64,000 nt of DNA from Tersicoccus mangrovi (GTDB lineage: Bacteria; Actinomycetota; Actinomycetes; Actinomycetales; Micrococcaceae): NCBI RefSeq assembly GCF_036881825.1, contig NZ_JBAJMW010000001.1, positions 372,001 to 436,000 of the forward strand, given 5' to 3'. The position numbers and the translations under genes are program-made. A model generated the notes under the pieces. It was given only the letters and a program-made list of their open reading frames with translations. It did no database searches and was not told the DNA's origin. Positions 16,515 to 25,491 of the stretch are shown in pieces; position 1 is the stretch's first letter; each line of letters opens with the position of its first letter.

Positions 16515-17402
16515 TCAGGCCAGCGCGGCGAGCAGCCGGTCCAGCTGGTCCTGCCCGCTCAGCGGCCAGTCCCGCCGCTCGCGCGCGGCGTCACGGCCGG
16601 CCTCGGAGAGGCACCAGGCGAGGTTGGCCTCGAACGCCGCGGCGCCGGCGTCCTCCGCGGTGACGAGGGCGGGCCACTCCCAGGCGCGGGCCTGCGCGGT
16701 GACCTTGCCGCCGCCCGCGACGGGGTCGATCGCGAGCACCGGCACCCCCTGGCGCAGCGCGAGGGCGAGGCCGTGCATGCGCATGGTGACGACGGCGTCC
16801 ACCCGGCCGAGCACCGCGTCGACCTGCGCCGGGCTGGAGGGCAGCCGCCAGTCGCGCGGGTCGAGGCGGGTGTCCAGCGGCAGCAGCGCCGCGTCAACGC
16901 CACGGAGCCAGCCCGTGAGCGCGGCAGTGACGTCGTCGTGGCGGCGGGCGCCCCCGTACTCGCCCTGCTCGCCCGTCAGGTACACCCCGAGGACGGGCAC
17001 GTGCCCGGAGCCGGGGGCGATCCGGGCGGCGAGGTCGCGGTGCGGGTCCGCGCCGGGGGCGTCGCGGGCGATGACGGTGTGGAAGCCCGCGGTCACCGGG
17101 TCGTCGTGGTCGAGGACACTGACGCCGACGGCGATGCGGGTCGCGTGGGCGAAGGCCTCGTGCAGGTCGGCGATCGGGGTTCCCGTGGCCGGCCCGCAGC
17201 AGAACACCAGGTGGGAGTAGGCCTGCGGGTCGGCGTCGGTCAGGGCGAGGCCGCCCGCGGGACGCATGACGGCGCTCCAGGCGACGTCATGGTCGATGCC
17301 GGCGGATCCCAGCGCCTCGGTCACGGCGCGCATGGCGAGGACGTCGCCGGCGGTCGCCTCGCCGTGCTCGACGCTGGACCAACCGACCACGAGTGCACGC
17401 AT
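16515..17402 (-). CDS. Polysaccharide pyruvyl transferase family protein
   Basis: 295 residues. The C-terminal half has VDAVVTMRMHGLALALRQGVPVLAID, the conserved region with the catalytic-type histidine of CsaB/WcaK proteins, and a variable N-terminal half starting VVGWSSVEHGEATAGD. CsaB-type enzymes transfer pyruvate from PEP to a sugar of secondary cell-wall polymers, giving ketal groups that can anchor S-layer-type proteins. Near the carbamoyl and heptose genes it would be a further decoration enzyme, but it is separated from that operon by the dehydrogenase, so the link is an inference. Confidence 0.7.
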   Translation of the reverse strand: MRALVVGWSSVEHGEATAGDVLAMRAVTEALGSAGIDHDVAWSAVMRPAGGLALTDADPQAYSHLVFCCGPATGTPIADLHEAFAHATRIAVGVSVLDHDDPVTAGFHTVIARDAPGADPHRDLAARIAPGSGHVPVLGVYLTGEQGEYGGARRHDDVTAALTGWLRGVDAALLPLDTRLDPRDWRLPSSPAQVDAVLGRVDAVVTMRMHGLALALRQGVPVLAIDPVAGGGKVTAQARAWEWPALVTAEDAGAAAFEANLAWCLSEAGRDAARERRDWPLSGQDQLDRLLAALA

Positions 17403-17480
17403 GGTCCCGAGCGTATCGACGCAGGCGGGCCGTCGCAGTGAGTCCCGTCTCGTCGGCCCTCCCCGGCGGAGGACCGCCGC

Positions 17481-18248
17481 TCAGCCGTGAAAGACGGGCG
17501 TGCGCTTCTGCTGGAAGGCGGAGAAGCCCTCGGCGTAGTCGGCGGTACGGCAGAGGTCGCCCTGGGCCGTGTTCTCGGCGGTGATCGAGTCCCACAGGCC
17601 GAGCCGCTCGTCACGGATCTGCGCCACCAGCGCCTTCGACGCCCGGAACGCGCCGGTGGCCCCGGCGGCGACCTTCGCGACGGTCACGCGCGTCGTCTCG
17701 AGCAGTTCGTCCGCGGGCATCGCGCGGCTGAACAGTCCGGAGGCGACGGCGTCGGCGCCGCTCATCAGCTCGGCGGTGTAGATCAGATCCAGGGTCCGGT
17801 GGGCACCCAGCCGCTCGGTGAACAGCCAGTGCCCGCCCGAGTCCAGGGTTGCGCCGAGGTTGGCGAACGGCGAGCCGATCTTCGCGGTATCCGCGACGTA
17901 GACCACGTCGGTCGCGACGAGCAGCCCGAGGCCGACGCCGAGCGCCGCGCCCTGCACCGCGGCGAAGGTGGGGGCCGGGAAGGCGCTCATCTCGCGCAGC
18001 ACGGGCGTGACGACGTCGGCGAGATAGCCCAGCGCGTCGTCGGTGGCCGGCTGGACGCCGGAGATGTCCCTGCCGGCGCAGAAGCCGCGGCCCTCACCGC
18101 GCAGCAGGAGGGCGCGCACGTTCGCGGCGGCCGCGTCGGCGTAGGCCTGCCGCAGCTCCCCCAGCGCCGTCTCGTCCAGGGCGTTCATCTTCTGCGGTGC
18201 GTTCAGCACCACCTCGGCGACGTCGTCGGCGATGGACAGCTCGATCAC
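17481..18248 (-). CDS. paaG: Enoyl-CoA hydratase/isomerase, probable PaaG
   Basis: 255 residues of crotonase fold: LLLRGEGRGFCAGRDISG gives the first oxyanion strand, AAVQGAALGVGLGLLVATD the second, and FANLGATLDSGGHWLFTERLG the substrate-proximal part with an acidic residue. It is the last gene after paaA-E, where PaaG (ring-1,2-epoxyphenylacetyl-CoA isomerase, forming oxepin-CoA) is expected, and the length matches. A general enoyl-CoA hydratase is the alternative. The GTG at 18248 has AGGAG eight bases upstream. It follows paaE by 44 bases. Confidence 0.7.
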   Translation of the reverse strand: MIELSIADDVAEVVLNAPQKMNALDETALGELRQAYADAAAANVRALLLRGEGRGFCAGRDISGVQPATDDALGYLADVVTPVLREMSAFPAPTFAAVQGAALGVGLGLLVATDVVYVADTAKIGSPFANLGATLDSGGHWLFTERLGAHRTLDLIYTAELMSGADAVASGLFSRAMPADELLETTRVTVAKVAAGATGAFRASKALVAQIRDERLGLWDSITAENTAQGDLCRTADYAEGFSAFQQKRTPVFHG

Positions 18249-18292
18249 GGGCGCACTCCTGCGGGTCGAAGGGGTCGGGTCACCGGGCGTGG

Positions 18293-19489
18293 TCAGGCGT
18301 CGTAGTCGACGGTGACCGTGTCCGACGTGGGCCGGGACTGGCAGGTGAGCACGTAGCCGCGCTCCACCTCGTCGGCCTCGAGGGCGTAGTTCTCGTCCAT
18401 GTCGACGGTGCCGGAGACGACCTTGGCCCGGCACGTGCCGCAGACCCCGCCCGCGCAGGCGAACGGCACGTCGCCGCGCACGCGCAGGGCGGCGTTGAGG
18501 ATGGTCTCCCGCGCGCTGCGCGGGCTCTTGACCGCGCCGTGCAGGCCGTCGAGGTTGAACTCGATCTCGTAGTTCTCACCCGTCGGGTCCTCGACCACGG
18601 GCCGACCCGCGTTCGCGTCGGGTCCGCTCTCGGGCCGCCCGGTGGTGAACAGTTCGAAGCGGACCTTCTCGGCGGCCACGCCCCGCTCGGCGAGGGTGTC
18701 CCGGGCGAGCTGGACGAGCTCGAACGGCCCGCACAGGAACCACTCGTCCACCACGGGGGTCCGGATCACCGAGTCGACGAGGGTGGTCAGCTTCTCGGCG
18801 TCGATGCGGCCGGTCAGCAGCGGGGAGATGCGCTGTTCGCGGGAGAGGACGTGGTGCAGGGCGAGCCGGGTCGGGTACCGGTCCTTCAGGTCGGCCAGTT
18901 CCTCGAGGAACATGACGTCCTGCGCGGCCCGGTTCGCGTACACCAGGTCGAAGCTCGCCTGCGGGTTGGCCGCGAGCACGGCCCGGGCGATCGCGATGAC
19001 GGGGGTGATGCCGGAACCGGCGGCGATGCCGACGTAGGCGGCGCGGCCGGCGTCGGCCACCTCCGCGCCGATCGCCTCGGGGTCGTTCAGGCCGGTCAGG
19101 GCGTGCTGGGAGATGAACGCGCCCTGCGGGCTCATCACCTCCAGGGTGTCACCGGCCGTCAGCTCGCTCGTGGCCCAGGTGGAGAACACGCCACCGAGGT
19201 CGCGCTTGATGCCGACCTTGATGCGGGAGCTGCCGTCGTCGAACGTGGCCGGCTCGGCGCATATCGAGTAGCTGCGGCGCACCTCGCGGCCGTCGATGTC
19301 GGCGCGCAGGGCCACGTACTGGCCGGGCACGTAGTCGTACTGCGCGGCCAGGTCCGCCGGGACCGCGAAGGTCACCTCGACGGCGTCGGCGGTCAGCCGG
19401 CGCACCTCGCTGACGGTGAGCGGGTGGAAGGACGCCCGCTTCCTGTTCTTTCCACCTTCGGCGGGGATATTCTCGGTCGTCGCCGTCAT
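18293..19489 (-). CDS. paaE: Phenylacetyl-CoA epoxidase reductase subunit PaaE
   Basis: 398 residues. FAD-binding domain with RRSYSIC near 80, NAD-binding domain with GSGITPVIAIARAVL and a C-terminal plant-type [2Fe-2S] ferredoxin domain: Cys345, Cys350, Cys353 and Cys383 (CAGGVCGTC plus a later C). PaaE passes electrons from NADPH to the PaaABC diiron oxygenase. The order paaA-B-C-D-E is intact. Its ATG starts directly after the TAG of paaD, so translation is likely coupled. Confidence 0.95.
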   Translation of the reverse strand: MTATTENIPAEGGKNRKRASFHPLTVSEVRRLTADAVEVTFAVPADLAAQYDYVPGQYVALRADIDGREVRRSYSICAEPATFDDGSSRIKVGIKRDLGGVFSTWATSELTAGDTLEVMSPQGAFISQHALTGLNDPEAIGAEVADAGRAAYVGIAAGSGITPVIAIARAVLAANPQASFDLVYANRAAQDVMFLEELADLKDRYPTRLALHHVLSREQRISPLLTGRIDAEKLTTLVDSVIRTPVVDEWFLCGPFELVQLARDTLAERGVAAEKVRFELFTTGRPESGPDANAGRPVVEDPTGENYEIEFNLDGLHGAVKSPRSARETILNAALRVRGDVPFACAGGVCGTCRAKVVSGTVDMDENYALEADEVERGYVLTCQSRPTSDTVTVDYDA

Positions 19490-19993
19490 CTACAGCACCT
19501 TGAAGTAGTCGAAGGGTTCCTGGCAGTCGTTGCAGACGTAGAGGGCCTTGCAGGACGTGGAGCCGAAGCGGGTGATCTCCCGGGTCCGCAAGGAGGAGCA
19601 GCGTGGGCACTTGACGCTGAGGGCGAGCCGGATGGGGCCGGACGCGGCGGCGCGGCCCGACGGCGGGGCGATGCCGTACTCGGTGAGCTTGGCCTTGCCG
19701 TCCTCGCTCATCCAGTCGGTGGTCCAGGCGGGGCTGAGGGAGAAGTCGACGCGCACGTCCCGGTAGCCGTTCGCGGTCAGCGCGGTCACGACGTCGTCGC
19801 GGATGGTGTCCATCGCGGGGCAGCCGGAGTAGGTCGGGGTGATGGTGACGCGGGCAGTGCCCCCGTCGCCGGTCGTCGTGTCGAATCCGGCGTCGCGCAG
19901 GATGCCGAGGTCCTCGATGGTCAGCACGGGGATCTCCGGGTCGCACACGGTGGCGGCGATGTCCCAGACGCGGCGGTCGGCGTCGGTCGTCAT
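19490..19993 (-). CDS. paaD: Phenylacetate epoxidase maturation protein PaaD
   Basis: 167 residues. The N-terminal MIP18/DUF59 part has VCDPEIPVLTIEDLGILRD and YSGCPAM; the C-terminal part has a zinc-ribbon-like CPRCSS...CKALYVCNDC. PaaD is needed for assembly of the iron centre of the epoxidase. Two starts are possible, ATG 20008 and ATG 19993; the latter has GGAGAAC upstream and is preferred. The gene stops next to the paaE start. Confidence 0.9.
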   Translation of the reverse strand: MTTDADRRVWDIAATVCDPEIPVLTIEDLGILRDAGFDTTTGDGGTARVTITPTYSGCPAMDTIRDDVVTALTANGYRDVRVDFSLSPAWTTDWMSEDGKAKLTEYGIAPPSGRAAASGPIRLALSVKCPRCSSLRTREITRFGSTSCKALYVCNDCQEPFDYFKVL

Positions 19994-20019
19994 GGCGTCG
20001 TTCTCCATCGTCGCGGCGC

Positions 20020-20844
20020 TCACCAGGTTGCTCCGGGGTGCTTGCGGGCCAGCGACTGCATCTCGGCCAGGATGTAGCCGAGCTGCTCGTGGGGCTCGCC
20101 GCGGCGGCCGCCGGTGCTGCTGGGCTGCACGTCCGGCACGGTCAGCTCGGCTTGAGCGAAGACGGCGGCGATGTCGGCGTCGAAGCCGGCGCGCAACTCG
20201 GACGGGCGGACGGCGACGCCGTCGAGCTCGCTGTTCTCGATCAGGGCGTCGTCCTCGAACAGCTCGTCGACGTAGGGCCAGACGACGGTCAGGCCGTGCT
20301 CGAGCCGACGGCGGGACTCGTCGGTGCCGAGCGCCAGGCGCAGCACCCACTGCGCGGCGTGGTCGCGGTGGTAGTCGACCTCCTTGAGCGCCTTGGCGGC
20401 GATCGCGGCGAGCGTCGTGTCCGTCGAGGCGGCGAGCCGCGTGTAGAGGCCGTGCTGGTAGCAGGCGATGACGAGCTGCCGGGCGATGGTCTGCCCGAAG
20501 TCCCCGTTCTCCAGCGCCACGATCCAGGCGTTGCGGAACTCCTCCTCGTCCCGGAAGTAGGCCAGGTCGTCCTCGGTCTTTCCCCACGCGCTCCCGGCGT
20601 AGGTGAGGAAGGAGCGGGCGTGCCCGATCTGGTCGAGGGCGATGTTGGCCAGGGCCATGTCCTCCTCCAGCTCGGGCGCCCGGGAGATCCACCAGCCCAG
20701 GCGCTGGGCGAGGATCAGGGCGTCGTCGCCCAGGCGCAGCGCGTACTGGGCGACGAGCTCGGGGGCGGTGGCACCGGAGGCGGCGATGTCCTCGGGGGTG
20801 AGGGCGTCGCCGACGGAGATCCGGGTGGCGGAGTCGTTGGACAT
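20020..20844 (-). CDS. paaC: Phenylacetyl-CoA epoxidase structural subunit PaaC
   Basis: 274 residues, mostly helical, with LVAQYALRLGDDALILAQRLGWWISRAPELEEDMALANIALDQIGHAR at the start, matching PaaC, the non-catalytic partner of PaaA in the heterohexameric oxygenase. GAGGAAC precedes the ATG at 20844, which lies 81 bases from paaB. The tail PSSTGGRRGEPHEQLGYILAEMQSLARKHPGATW also agrees with the family. In this subunit the diiron ligands of PaaA are not all kept. Confidence 0.95.
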   Translation of the reverse strand: MSNDSATRISVGDALTPEDIAASGATAPELVAQYALRLGDDALILAQRLGWWISRAPELEEDMALANIALDQIGHARSFLTYAGSAWGKTEDDLAYFRDEEEFRNAWIVALENGDFGQTIARQLVIACYQHGLYTRLAASTDTTLAAIAAKALKEVDYHRDHAAQWVLRLALGTDESRRRLEHGLTVVWPYVDELFEDDALIENSELDGVAVRPSELRAGFDADIAAVFAQAELTVPDVQPSSTGGRRGEPHEQLGYILAEMQSLARKHPGATW

Positions 20845-20867
20845 GCGGGTTCCTCGGTGTCGGTGGG

Positions 20868-20901
20868 GCAGGCAGCTCGGTGGCGCAGGCAGCTCGGTGG
20901 A
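20868..20901. repeat. Direct repeat of 17 bases between paaB and paaC
   Basis: Two adjacent copies of GCAGGCAGCTCGGTGG plus one base fill 20868-20884 and 20885-20901 in the 81-base spacer. This looks like a slip-strand duplication. No coding role is visible. Confidence 0.7.
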
Positions 20902-20925
20902 TGCACTCGGTGAGCGCACCCCGGG

Positions 20926-21258
20926 TCAGAGGTGCTTCACGCCCTCGCTGCGCGTGTAGTAGGTGGCGTGCCGGTAGGCCTTGCCGGCCGCGGACTCGAA
21001 GAAGGCGCCCTTGGCGTCCGGGTCCGAGGCGGTGATGGCGTCGGCGGGCACGACCCACACGGAGGTGCCCTCGTTGCGGCGGGTGTACAGGTCCCGGCCG
21101 TTGCGAACCGCCATGGTGGCGTCCGGGGCGTGCAGGGAGCCGGCGTGGACGTGCGACAGGCCGCGGGACGGCCGGACGAATACCTCCCAGAGGGGCCACT
21201 CCCGGGTGTCCTGCTGCTCGGCGCCGTTCGCCTGAGCGGCGTCGTTCTGCTGCGACAT
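20926..21258 (-). CDS. paaB: Phenylacetyl-CoA epoxidase subunit PaaB
   Basis: 110 residues. REWPLWEVFVRPSRGLSHVHAGSLHAPDATMAVRNGRDLYTRR is the PaaB signature; SVWVVPADAI follows. PaaB stabilises the PaaAC core and is required for activity. Start ATG at 21258 with GGAG in the paaA end as ribosome binding site; the gap to paaA is 2 bases. The N-terminal 18 residues are hydrophilic and glutamine-rich. Confidence 0.95.
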   Translation of the reverse strand: MSQQNDAAQANGAEQQDTREWPLWEVFVRPSRGLSHVHAGSLHAPDATMAVRNGRDLYTRRNEGTSVWVVPADAITASDPDAKGAFFESAAGKAYRHATYYTRSEGVKHL

Positions 21259-21260
21259 GC

Positions 21261-22268
21261 TCAGGCTCCGATCAGCTCGGTCGACTGGCGACCCTCGGTG
21301 CGGGCCGCGTAGGCCTTCGCGGCCTCGCGGACCCAGGCGCCGTCCTCGTGGGCGGCACGACGACGCTCGAGCCGCTGGGTGTTGCAGGGCCCGCGCCCGG
21401 CGATCACCTCGGTGAACTCGTGCCAGTCGAGCTCGCCGAAGTCGTAGTGGCCGCGCTCCTCGTTCCACTTCAGGTCCGGGTCGGGCAGCGTCAGGCCGAG
21501 CACCTCGGCCTGCGGGACGATCATGTCGACGAAGCGCTGCCGCAGCTCGTCGTTGCTGAAGCGCTTGACGTTCCACTGCATGGACTGCACCGAGTTCGGC
21601 GAGTCGCCGTCCGGCGGGCCGAACATCATCAGGGCCGGCGCGTAGGTCCGGTTGACGGCGTCCTGCGCCATCTGCTTCTGCGCCGGGGTGCCGTTCGAGA
21701 GCTCGAGCAGGATCTCGAAGCCCTGCCGCTGGTGGAAGGACTCCTCCTTGCACACGCGCACCATGGCCCGGCCATAGGGGCCGTAGGAGGCCCGGCACAG
21801 GGGCACCTGGTTGCAGATCGCGGCGCCGTCGACGAGCCAGCCGATCGCGCCCATGTCCGCCCAGGTGCGGGCCGGGTAGTTGAAGATCGACGAGTACTTC
21901 GCCTTGCCGTCGATGAGCTGCTGCATCATCTCGTCGCGGGTGGTGCCCAGCGTCTCGGCGGCCGAGTAGAGGTAGAGCCCGTGGCCGGCCTCGTCCTGGA
22001 CCTTGGCCATGAGGATGGCCTTGCGCTTGAGCGAGGGAGCCCGGGTGATCCAGTTTCCTTCGGGCTGCATGCCGATGATCTCGGAGTGGGCGTGCTGGGA
22101 GATCTGCCGGGTCAGGCTCTTCCGGTACTTCTCCGGCATCCAGTCCCTCGGCTCGACGCGCGAGTCGGCCGCGATGATGCGGTCGAACGCCGCCTGGCCC
22201 TCGACGTCGACGTCGACCGTCGCGTGGTCGGGAACGGCGCGCAGCGTCTGATCTGCTGGGGCAGCCAT
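21261..22268 (-). CDS. paaA: Phenylacetyl-CoA epoxidase catalytic subunit PaaA
   Basis: 335 residues of ferritin-like diiron fold. Conserved parts are RDWMPEKYRKSLTRQISQHAHSEIIGMQPEGNW, KVQDEAGHGLYLYSAAETLG (E-x2-H ligand pair) and VCKEESFHQRQGFEIL (second E-x2-H pair), then DPDLKWNEERGHYDFGELDWHEF. It makes the ring-1,2-epoxide of phenylacetyl-CoA with molecular oxygen. Three starts are available; ATG 22268 is preferred since GAGGTG lies seven bases upstream. It is the first gene of paaABCDE(G). Confidence 0.97.
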   Translation of the reverse strand: MAAPADQTLRAVPDHATVDVDVEGQAAFDRIIAADSRVEPRDWMPEKYRKSLTRQISQHAHSEIIGMQPEGNWITRAPSLKRKAILMAKVQDEAGHGLYLYSAAETLGTTRDEMMQQLIDGKAKYSSIFNYPARTWADMGAIGWLVDGAAICNQVPLCRASYGPYGRAMVRVCKEESFHQRQGFEILLELSNGTPAQKQMAQDAVNRTYAPALMMFGPPDGDSPNSVQSMQWNVKRFSNDELRQRFVDMIVPQAEVLGLTLPDPDLKWNEERGHYDFGELDWHEFTEVIAGRGPCNTQRLERRRAAHEDGAWVREAAKAYAARTEGRQSTELIGA

Positions 22269-22330
22269 GGTCATCACCTCGTGGTCGCAGTGTCGGCGGT
22301 CGGAGCGGGTCGGTGGAGCCGAATCGAATT

Positions 22331-22374
22331 ACCGACCGTTCGTTCAGAATATGCGTGACGTGCGCGACCGTCAA
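22331..22374 (-). promoter_or_regulatory. paaA promoter with PaaR-type operator
   Basis: On the minus strand TTGACG (22374-22369) and TATTCT (22351-22346) are 17 bases apart, a strong sigma-70-type promoter. Directly over and after the -10 lies the dyad ACCGACCGTTCGTTCAGA (22331-22348 on the plus strand). It matches the known actinobacterial PaaR core ACCG-N2-CG-N2-CG-N2 closely, and variants of it occur upstream of paaZ, the thiolase operon and paaI. Binding there would block initiation. Confidence 0.75.
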
Positions 22375-22494
22375 GGTCGCCGATCCCCGCGCACGACCCC
22401 GGACGGCCCCGGGCCGCCTCCCGGCCGACGTGCCCCGAGCAGGGGCGCCCGTCTAGGATGAACGGACCATGCCAGCCAGCGCGGAGGGACTCTC

Positions 22495-24234
22495 ATGAAT
22501 CAGGTGTCCGGAGTCGGTGTCAGTGCCGGACGAGTGGTCGGGACCGTGCTGAAGATGGCCCCGCCCGTGGCCGCGCCGCCCGAGGGTGAGCGCCTGGCCC
22601 CGGGTACGGACGCCGCCGCCGAGGCCGCGCGCATCAAGGACGCCGCCGGCGTCGTCAAGGCGAAGCTGCAGGAGCGCGCCGCCGCCGCGACCGGGGACTC
22701 GAAGAAGGTGCTCGAGGCGACCGCGATGATGGCGGCCGACCCCGCGCTGACGAAGGACGCCGCGAAGCGCGTCACCGACGGCGGATCCAGTGCGCCCCGC
22801 GCCGTCTGGGACGCGGCCGAGAAGGTCGCGGACATGCTCAAGGGCCTCGGCGGCTACATGGCCGAGCGCGCCAACGACATCTACGACGTCCGCAGCCGGA
22901 TCGTCGCGGAACTGCGCGGCGAGCAGCCCCCTGGAGTGCCGACATCGAGCACCCCGTTCGTCCTCGTCGCCGTCGACCTGGCGCCGGCGGACACCGCGAC
23001 CCTGGACCCGGCCCTCGTGCAGGCGCTGGTGACCAGCGAGGGCGGCCCCCAGTCCCACACCGCGATCCTCGCCCGCCAGCTCGGCCTGCCCGCCATCGTC
23101 GCCGCCCACGGGGCGGATGCGATCGCCGAGGGCACCGAGGTGTTCGTCGACGGCGCGGCCGGCACCGTCTCGCTCGAGGTGGGCGACACCGAGCGGCAGT
23201 ATGCGGCCACGTGGGCCGAGCGTGCCGCCAACCCGAGCGTCTTCAACGGCGTCGGCAAGCTCTCCGACGGCTTCTCCGTCCCGCTGCTGGCCAACATCGG
23301 CAACGCGAAGGACGCGAAGAAGGCCGCGGCCGCCAACGCCGAGGGCGTCGGCCTGTTCCGCACCGAGTTCCTCTTCCTCGATCAGGCGGACGAACCGCCC
23401 GTGGACGTGCAGGTCAAGCAGTACACCGACGTCTTCGCGGAGTTCCCGGGCAAGAAGGTGGTCATCCGCACGCTCGACGCCGGCGCGGACAAGCCGCTGC
23501 CGTTCGTCACCGACGACACCGAGCCCAACCCGGCTCTGGGTGTGCGCGGCTACCGCACCTCCTGGCACTACCCCGACGTGCTGACCAACCAGCTGAGGGC
23601 GATCGCGCAGGCGGCGGACGCCAGCGAGGCGGACGTGTGGGTCATGGCGCCGATGATCGCCACCGCGGCCGAGTCCTCCGACTTCGCGCAGCAGTGCATG
23701 GCGGCCGGCATCAAGCGTCCCGGCATCATGATCGAGATCCCGGCCGCGGCGCTGACGTCGGACCGGCTGCTCACGGACGCGACGTTTGCCAGCATCGGCA
23801 CGAACGACCTGACGCAGTACACGATGGCGGCCGACCGGCAGCTCGGTTCCCTGGCCGAGCTGAACGACCCGTGGCAGCCGGGCCTGCTCGCCCTGGTCAA
23901 GGCGTCGGTCGACGGCGCGACGCGGGCGGGACAGCAGGTCTCCGGCGACGCCACGGCGCCGGACGAGCACCACCACGGCGACCCGGCCCGCCCGGTCGGC
24001 GTGTGCGGGGAGGCCGCGGGCGACCCGGCCCTCGCCGTCGTCCTCGTCGGGCTCGGCGTGAGCACCCTGTCCATGACGCCGCGCAGCCTGGCGAACGTCG
24101 CGGAGATCCTCGCGTCGGTGTCGAAGGCGGACACGACGCGCATCGCCGAGCTCGCCCTCTCGGCTCCGTCGGCGGCCGAGGCGAAGGCCCGCGTCCGGGA
24201 GCAGATCCCCCTGCTGGAGGAACTGGGCCTGTAG
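22495..24234 (+). CDS. ptsI: Phosphoenolpyruvate-protein phosphotransferase (PTS enzyme I)
   Basis: 579 residues, usual size. The phosphorylated histidine is at about residue 187 in SEGGPQSHTAILARQLGLP; the PEP-binding barrel has EGVGLFRTEFLFLD, IRTLDAGADKPLPFV, SIGTNDLTQYTMAADR and GVCGEAAGDP with its catalytic cysteine. It moves phosphate from PEP to HPr. GGAGGGAC lies before the ATG at 22495. A strong terminator follows. HPr lies 1.6 kb away in the opposite orientation, separated by a likely insertion. A small Ser/His-rich stretch near 480-495 (APDEHHHGDP) is an unusual insert in the C-terminal part. Confidence 0.95.
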   Translation: MNQVSGVGVSAGRVVGTVLKMAPPVAAPPEGERLAPGTDAAAEAARIKDAAGVVKAKLQERAAAATGDSKKVLEATAMMAADPALTKDAAKRVTDGGSSAPRAVWDAAEKVADMLKGLGGYMAERANDIYDVRSRIVAELRGEQPPGVPTSSTPFVLVAVDLAPADTATLDPALVQALVTSEGGPQSHTAILARQLGLPAIVAAHGADAIAEGTEVFVDGAAGTVSLEVGDTERQYAATWAERAANPSVFNGVGKLSDGFSVPLLANIGNAKDAKKAAAANAEGVGLFRTEFLFLDQADEPPVDVQVKQYTDVFAEFPGKKVVIRTLDAGADKPLPFVTDDTEPNPALGVRGYRTSWHYPDVLTNQLRAIAQAADASEADVWVMAPMIATAAESSDFAQQCMAAGIKRPGIMIEIPAAALTSDRLLTDATFASIGTNDLTQYTMAADRQLGSLAELNDPWQPGLLALVKASVDGATRAGQQVSGDATAPDEHHHGDPARPVGVCGEAAGDPALAVVLVGLGVSTLSMTPRSLANVAEILASVSKADTTRIAELALSAPSAAEAKARVREQIPLLEELGL

Positions 24235-24254
24235 AAGCCGGGCAGCCAGAACGC

Positions 24255-24289
24255 CGCGTGGCCGGTACCCGTGGGGTACCGGCCACGCG
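24255..24289 (+). terminator. Strong hairpin terminator of ptsI
   Basis: A 15-bp perfect stem, CGCGTGGCCGGTACC at 24255-24269 and its complement at 24275-24289, with a 5-base loop. It starts 20 bases after the ptsI stop. A U-run is lacking, as often in actinobacteria. A near copy of its core terminates the ptsH operon. Confidence 0.85.
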
Positions 24290-24310
24290 CGTCTCTGGGC
24301 CGGCCCGGCA

Positions 24311-24390
24311 CCCCGTCCCGCGACTCGCCGGCACCCGTTCGGGAAATGACGCCATATCCCCGGCGACGTTGGTGTGTCCCGGGATGGGCT
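24311..24390. repeat. Palindromic repeat, copy A
   Basis: Imperfect inverted repeat of about 75 bases: outer arms CCCCGTCCCGCGAC and GTGTGTCCCGGGATGGG, inner centre GGAAATGACGCCATATCC. It shares sequence with copies B (24520) and C (25655). Outer arms resemble CCCGTCCCGGGACACGCCG in consensus. No ORF crosses it in a meaningful frame. Confidence 0.75.
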
Positions 24391-24519
24391 CGACGTGGAG
24401 CAGAAGAGCACTCGGTTCGGCAGGTCTCGCTCCGGAAGGCCGAAAGGCCGGGCGGCCGCCACGGATGACACTGCGGGCACCGTCCGCGGGAACGGACGCG
24501 GGAACGGACACAGCCATTA

Positions 24520-24600
24520 CCCCGTCCCACGACATGCGGCACCCGTTCGGGATATGGCGCCATATCCCGGTCGACGTCGGCGAGTCACGGGATCGGGTGG
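24520..24600. repeat. Palindromic repeat, copy B
   Basis: Second copy of the element, same orientation as A. The centre GGGATATGGCGCCATATCCC (24550-24569) is a perfect 20-bp palindrome; flanks are CCCCGTCCCACGAC on one side and GAGTCACGGGATCGGG on the other. It lies 90 bases beyond the end of the DUF559-type gene. Confidence 0.8.
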
Positions 24601-24687
24601 TGTCACGGTCTCGCCGTCGGCTCGAGGTCCCGCGGCACACCGCGCCCAACCGGGATGGACCAGGACACGGCCCGAGGGACGGTGCGC

Positions 24688-25491
24688 TCAGGAGACCCGG
24701 TGGCGGCGGACGGCGTCGCCCACCAGCCGCACGAAGACCTCGGGCTCGTACATCACCATCTCGAACGGCACGCTCAGCAACGGCAGTCCCCGGACGGTCA
24801 GCAGGTTCCATCGACGCCGGTCGTTGCGGTAGGACTGCCGATCGCTGTGGAACCCGGCGCCGTCCACTTCGACGTAGAGGACGCCGTTGACGAGGAAGTC
24901 GTAACGACCGCCACCGGGCACCACGACCTGGCAGTGCACATGGAAGCCCGCTTTCGTCAGCCGGTACCGGCCGACGGTCTCGAGAATGGACGCGCTGGCG
25001 GGATTCACCTGATCGACCACCTGCCGTTCGCGAGAACTGCGGGCATCGCCGACCAACAGGCGCAGATGGTCCCAACTCACGCGCCGTTGCACGACGGCCG
25101 ACTCGACGATGGCGAGGGCCTCCAGCTCCGGGAGGCAGCGGCAGCACTGCCGAAGCAGGTCGACCAGCGACTGATCGCGGGTGACGCGATGGACGACGCA
25201 CCCGGGCATGGCCGTCGTCCGGAGGACGCCGACGTGCGGACGCTCCGGCTCGGCGAGCACCCACAGGCCGAGGGCGCGAGCCCGGCTCACGCAGGTGAGG
25301 CGACCGCCCGCAAGGCGAAGGGCGACGACGGCGGGATCAGCTCCGGGCAGGGCATAGACACCATGGCCGGCCGACGCCAGGGCCCCGTCCTTCACCAGGA
25401 GGGCGATCCCCGCTGCTGAGAGGCCGATCTCCCGTAGTTCACGCCACCGGACGACACCGCCGTGCCGGCGCCCCAGTTCCCTTACGTCCAT
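24688..25491 (-). CDS. AbiEi-like winged-helix plus DUF559 (VSR-like nuclease fold) protein
   Basis: 267 residues. The N-terminal part MDVRELGRRHGGVVRWRELREIGLS with DGALASAGHGVYAL looks like the winged-helix domain of AbiEi-type antitoxins; a middle region follows; the C-terminal part GRYDFLVNGVLYVEVDGAGFHSDRQSYRNDRRRWNLL has the D-x-E-V-D pattern of DUF559, related to very-short-patch-repair endonucleases. Such proteins are scattered in actinobacterial genomes and their role is unknown; no partner toxin is adjacent. Palindromic repeats lie on both sides (A/B downstream, C upstream). The ATG at 25491 is used as it begins at the domain; the upstream sequence has only a weak ribosome binding site. 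Confidence 0.7.
   Translation of the reverse strand: MDVRELGRRHGGVVRWRELREIGLSAAGIALLVKDGALASAGHGVYALPGADPAVVALRLAGGRLTCVSRARALGLWVLAEPERPHVGVLRTTAMPGCVVHRVTRDQSLVDLLRQCCRCLPELEALAIVESAVVQRRVSWDHLRLLVGDARSSRERQVVDQVNPASASILETVGRYRLTKAGFHVHCQVVVPGGGRYDFLVNGVLYVEVDGAGFHSDRQSYRNDRRRWNLLTVRGLPLLSVPFEMVMYEPEVFVRLVGDAVRRHRVS

Noticed and set aside
24688..25491. Complete AbiE toxin-antitoxin system
   Set aside because: There is no AbiEii-type nucleotidyltransferase gene next to it; the neighbours are ptsI and ptsH.
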